Below are positions 60,053 through 64,000 of a stretch of 64,000 nucleotides of DNA, one piece after another. Source of the stretch: Nemopilema nomurai (Eukaryota; Cnidaria; Scyphozoa; Rhizostomeae; Rhizostomatidae); the NCBI GenBank assembly GCA_003864495.1, contig ML133493.1, positions 1,743,820 to 1,807,819 of the forward strand, given 5' to 3'. The number at the start of each line of letters is the position of its first letter. Position 1 is the stretch's first letter. The position numbers were made by a program, and so were the translations under genes. The notes beneath the pieces were generated by a model. It searched no databases. It was not told the origin of the DNA and saw nothing but the letters and a program-made list of their open reading frames with translations.

Positions 60053-63000
60053 ATGCCTCTACTGATGTTTAAAGCCATTATTGTCATTTTGGCCCTGGCG
60101 ATGAAAACCCAAGCCCTCGAATCCCCTGGCGACTCAGAAATATCAGGTATAGCGATTGCAGATATTGCTGGCCTTTTTTATGCAAGCATGGTATAGGAAT
60201 GTCTGGTGCTCTACGTCTGTTTGCCATGATGAATGCCAAATAACTCACAGAGAAGTCTAAAGATCATCGTCATAATTGTTTGCATCGCACTTATTCAAAT
60301 CTAGAAGTTAGAAGGGTCGCGGAAGAAAGTTTTGTTGTGAGAATATTGCGAAGTCGGGCGCAGCTTAGCTGGTACTGACCACTTGAACAAAACAGTGCTA
60401 GGTCATCGCCGATTTGAAGTGAAAGGCCAAATTGACCGGGGCAAAAGGGCACTGTTCTTCTGCTGATACAACAAATAAAAGGGGCTTAACATGTTCCTTA
60501 TGTATTCATTTTTGAAAGTTTGGACTTTGATAATGCACAAAGGCAAAATCGAGCTTATTTTCCTTCTAGGGGATCCCTGATTATGTAGCTACTGCATGCA
60601 CTGGGTACCAAAGGCCTCTCATTAATGCAGAGGTCTTGAGCATTGAGCCCATTTGCAACTCTTTATGTGGGCATTCAGGTTAATATGACTATTCCCTTAA
60701 ACATTTAAATGTCTTCTGGCTCAAAAATGAGCCGAATCGACACTTTCAAGGCGGGGAAGGAGAGAAGCAAAAGATTCACAAAAATCCAAAAAATTCTTAG
60801 AGGCCGAGGAAGTATTTGCGAATTCACAAGAGTATCACAAGAAGATTTAAAAAGAGCAGCGAAAATTCTTTACGAATAGGAAGTTCCTCTTGAAAAGTCT
60901 GAAAACTACGAAGAAAGGACAAAGTAATTAGCAATTAACTCGAAGGCCAATGTGGAGAAAGGCAATAGAAGTCTCTGAACCTTTTGAGCGGGCAAGTCTC
61001 TAATCCCCTCTAAGATGGGGCCCTCAAGTCCCCTTCAGCGAGCAACTCGTCAAGATCCCCGACGCAAGTACATGGGAATTGAAAATGCAGTACTGTTGTT
61101 CCTTGCAATGCCAGTCGAACGTGGCTGGTGAGCTCTGGCCAGTGCGAGGCTTAAATGGCTTGAATCACGCGGTAGTTAGAAGTAACAACAATCAGTCCTA
61201 GATGTTTCAACCCATTTAACCAGCCTAATATACTCTGATTTTTGAATACGAAAAGTAATCAATTAATATTTGTGTACTTAAACACAGTCCTTTTGCCTTA
61301 GAATCAAGTTCCAACGAACAGCACGCTGACAACAGAACTTTTATTATACAACAAACTGATCTGCTGCAGTTTGATGATTGTCCTCTCGAAAATTCAACCG
61401 AAAACTGTGGTACCATTTATACAACCGTGACCAACAAGCAGACGAAGGACTGCTCTAGCCCCAATTCACTTAATCGACTTATGAAGCACTTCTTTCCCAA
61501 TCTCGACATTAAAGACCTGCTGGGAAATATCTTTGAACCAGAAAAGTTCGACTGCACAAGGTTCTACGTAAACACTTGCAAGACACACATCGAATTCCAA
61601 GCAGAATCGAGAGAAGACATTGACTTGGTGCCAAATCGTTTGCGAATTGAAGATGCACGGCTTCTATTGAGAGTTTCGTACAAGGCACCCATTTTGTATT
61701 ATGGTACGATTTCATTTGAAATGACTGGAAAAGTATATTTGGACAGTCGCAATATGCAAGTCACTTGCTCAAAAGACTTCGATAATGCACCTATTTCCAT
61801 AACTTTGGATGTGAAGCAGTTCACCATTCAAGAACTCGAGCGACTCTTTCTAGTTTCTGCTTTCGATGCAAAGTCACTCCCACCCGCGCTGGCTGACTTA
61901 AAGGCCATCTCCCTTTCGTCAGCCCAAGTAAATGGGTACTATTACTCAGACGGATACTTCGAGTTCATCATGCAAGGGAAGGCCGAGACAGCGACAATAT
62001 TCTCATCCAGTACATTCTATTTGATTATTCAAAAACGTGCTGAAGATGAAATTGCCATTGGAGTTGTTGTCCATTTTCCGTCAGCTCTTTTCCGAGAAAC
62101 CCTGTCGACAATACTTGGCCAAGATTTTCCCAATGAGATTCCAATTTTGTGGTACAGCAAAAGTGAAATGGTGCTACATTTATCAAGAACGGGAATTCAA
62201 AAAGTTAAAAATGCTGACTTCAATAGAATCTTTCGTTTTTTCATGGCAGGAAGAATGGCTGTCATTAAAGGATTAACCCTGAGTGTTGCATTTCCTTTCC
62301 AACAGTTTGTGAACGTGAAATTCCCATCACTAAAAAAGACATACCTTCCAATATCATTTCTTTTCATTGCCAGCATAAGAAAACACAGAGTAAGGATATC
62401 ATTTGAGACGGATATTAGCCTAAGTTTGGATGATGCCCTGCTTGTCTTTACTTCGGGGACGAAATTCCACGGGCAATTGGCAGATATCTTCGACAGCTCC
62501 TCTACGACCAGAGTTAGATGGATGGACCTGCTACTGCAGCAATTTGAAATACAAATTTCATTGTCCCTGACAAATGCTGTTAACGTGATAAAAGGGTATC
62601 CACAGCTCTCTCACTTTGATATATTCTTAGCGAAGAAACTGCGGTTAGGCTGGAAACTGAGAGGAACAGGAATTGGAAGAATTGCATCGACTGAATTTCG
62701 TACAGTGCTTAAGGAACTCTCCAGTGGGAAGTATTGCATTTTGGGGAAGGCTAACCTGATATACACGGGGACTCTTATCAAGACATTTGCAGAATACTCT
62801 GGGCTAGCTGAAATCCAAAAGCAGTTCAGTTTTGTGAATTTCAAATTGAGAGATGTGTTCATTTACTCAAACGTTGAGCGTCGCCTAAACTTCAGGTTTG
62901 TAGACATTTTTTTGTTTACTTTGAAAATTAGAAATACCGCTTAGCGAACATTTGGAAGTCCTATTTTAGTGGTAATATATAATTTAAGTTACGTTGAATA

Positions 63001-63626
63001 TAAGGCTGATGAATTCATTGTTGTTTTGCTTAGTATTGCAATATATAAGGACTAAGGCCTAGAGTGCAAACTTGTAGCAAGGGCTTTGTTGTTGAAATAT
63101 TAGTTAATTAAGCATTTTTGTTAAGTGTGAAGAAGTTATTACCAGAGGCTTGCCTTCCTGAGCCTTGCTTGTCTTCAAATCCTTATTTTCATTATTTTCT
63201 TTAAACATAATTTGATATCAATGTGATTTGAAATTCACTTGAAATTGCACTTCCAAAAGACTTACCGGAAAGCCAGACATCATAGACTCGGCCGATGGAG
63301 AGTACAGTGAACTGTTGCTGTATAACAGTACAAGGAGTTATCCAGGGTTCGCCCTAGGATTATTGATTAAAGGCATCAGCTTTGAAGTCTTATTGGCGAA
63401 GATGTTTGGGGAACGCCAGCAGAGACCATCGTGGGTGCGAAGTGTTGACTGTGGTAAGAAGAAAAACATACGATTCTTTCCTCAAGAAACCGATTTTTCA
63501 TCATTAAGACCACAGTTTAGCTCATGTCATAGTGAGCCCCGAATGGATAATAAAATTAAAATATGGCCGTTGTATCTGGACCATGACATCAGCATAACCT
63601 CTTACGAACAGAGGCTTTATCGTTGA
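60053..63626 (+). CDS. Secreted protein of unknown family, at least three exons
   Basis: Exon 1 (60053-60146) encodes a signal peptide (MPLLMFKAIIVILALAMKTQ, cleavage probably near A-L-E). It joins in phase to a long exon 2 (61302-62895) and then exon 3 (from 63260), where the split codon AG+A restores an open frame. Exon 2 adds about 530 residues with a cysteine-bearing N-terminus (CPLENSTENC, CSSPN, C-T-R-F) followed by long stretches of alternating hydrophobic residues, as in beta-strand-rich extracellular proteins (ISFEMTGKVYLDSRNMQVTC, YFEFIMQGKAETATIFSSST, VRISFETDISLSLDD). Exon 3 either reads to a stop at 63624-63626 or splices at the donor after 63453 to exons beyond those I can find, so the 3' end is uncertain. 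I do not recognise the family. The signal peptide and in-phase junctions make it a real gene; secretion is inferred. Confidence 0.75.
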
Positions 63627-64000
63627 CTTGTCAAATTAGCGTCTAGATAAAGCTTTACTACCCAGCATAATTCCTCAAAAACCATTCACTGTGGCTTGTG
63701 TAGTTACGGCTGTGATTTTTTTGAAGAATTGCTAAACCTGTTTCCTAACTTCCTTTAAAGTCATTTTTAAGTCTCTGTCAAAGGATGGTCACAATTAGCA
63801 CATCCATTTGCTTCACTCTGTGAGATAAGATTGTTTCAGCGAAGGTTTCCGATCAAGGCAAGTATTTCTTCCAATCGATGTCTAAATAAGAAAACAACCC
63901 CTTTATGGTAATTGTAGAGCTGTGAAACGCAAAAGTGATTGTGTAAGCAAACAAGGTTTAGTCAGCAGAAAAAAACTTTTGCTAGCCTTCTTCTGAAACT
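63627..64000. other. 3' flank of the secreted-protein gene
   Basis: No separate feature is seen. If exon 3 ends at 63453, this stretch is intron or may contain a further exon. Confidence 0.3.

Overview
The window looks like nuclear DNA of an early-branching animal, most likely a cnidarian (Anthozoa is my best guess). The reasons are AT-rich DNA, spliced genes with GT-AG introns, vertebrate-like animal orthologues (EXOG, ASZ1/GASZ, GSTCD), an intronless class A GPCR, and a mixture of hAT, ISL2EU-like, Penelope-like, gypsy-like, non-LTR and MITE-type transposable elements. The species call is an inference; no rRNA or mitochondrial marker is present. All protein families were recognised by eye, with no database search.

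Layout. 0-2.2 kb: decayed hAT material, including one internally deleted hAT copy with matching terminal repeats and 8-bp target-site duplications. 3.2-5.0 kb (+): a three-exon EXOG-type mitochondrial nuclease. 5-8.4 kb: repeats (a foldback MITE and a diverged direct duplication). 8.5-15.7 kb (+): a 13-exon ASZ1/GASZ gene (ankyrin repeats, SAM domain, C-terminal membrane anchor), a piRNA-pathway protein of germ cells; every exon phase joins cleanly. 17.5-18.6 kb (-): an intronless class A GPCR. 23.6-28.9 kb: a complete, apparently intact DNA transposon of ISL2EU type. It encodes two convergent spliced genes, a SWIM-YqaJ-PHD nuclease-like protein (+) and a THAP-DDE transposase (-), between matching terminal inverted repeats. 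31.3-32.0 kb: a minisatellite split by a MITE. 32.5-37.9 kb (-): an eight-exon GSTCD gene with two MITEs in its introns. 38.6-40.5 kb (-): a decayed jockey/CR1-like non-LTR retrotransposon. 42.2-43.1 kb: a repeat copy and a Penelope-like (GIY-YIG) remnant. 44.8-45.8 kb (+): a gypsy-type LTR retrotransposon reduced to gag start and integrase tail. 46-53.5 kb: gene-poor. 53.5-54.4 kb (+): a Ly6/uPAR (LU) domain protein with signal peptide and probable GPI tail. 60.0-63.6 kb (+): a secreted protein of at least three exons that I do not recognise.

The host genes show no operon-like relationship; they are ordinary neighbouring loci separated by transposon debris. The functionally coupled set is the pair of genes inside the 5.28-kb transposon. 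That element, with intact reading frames, paired ends and a symmetric subterminal motif, is the most interesting system in the window. Its co-occurrence with a piRNA-pathway gene is a coincidence of location as far as the sequence shows.
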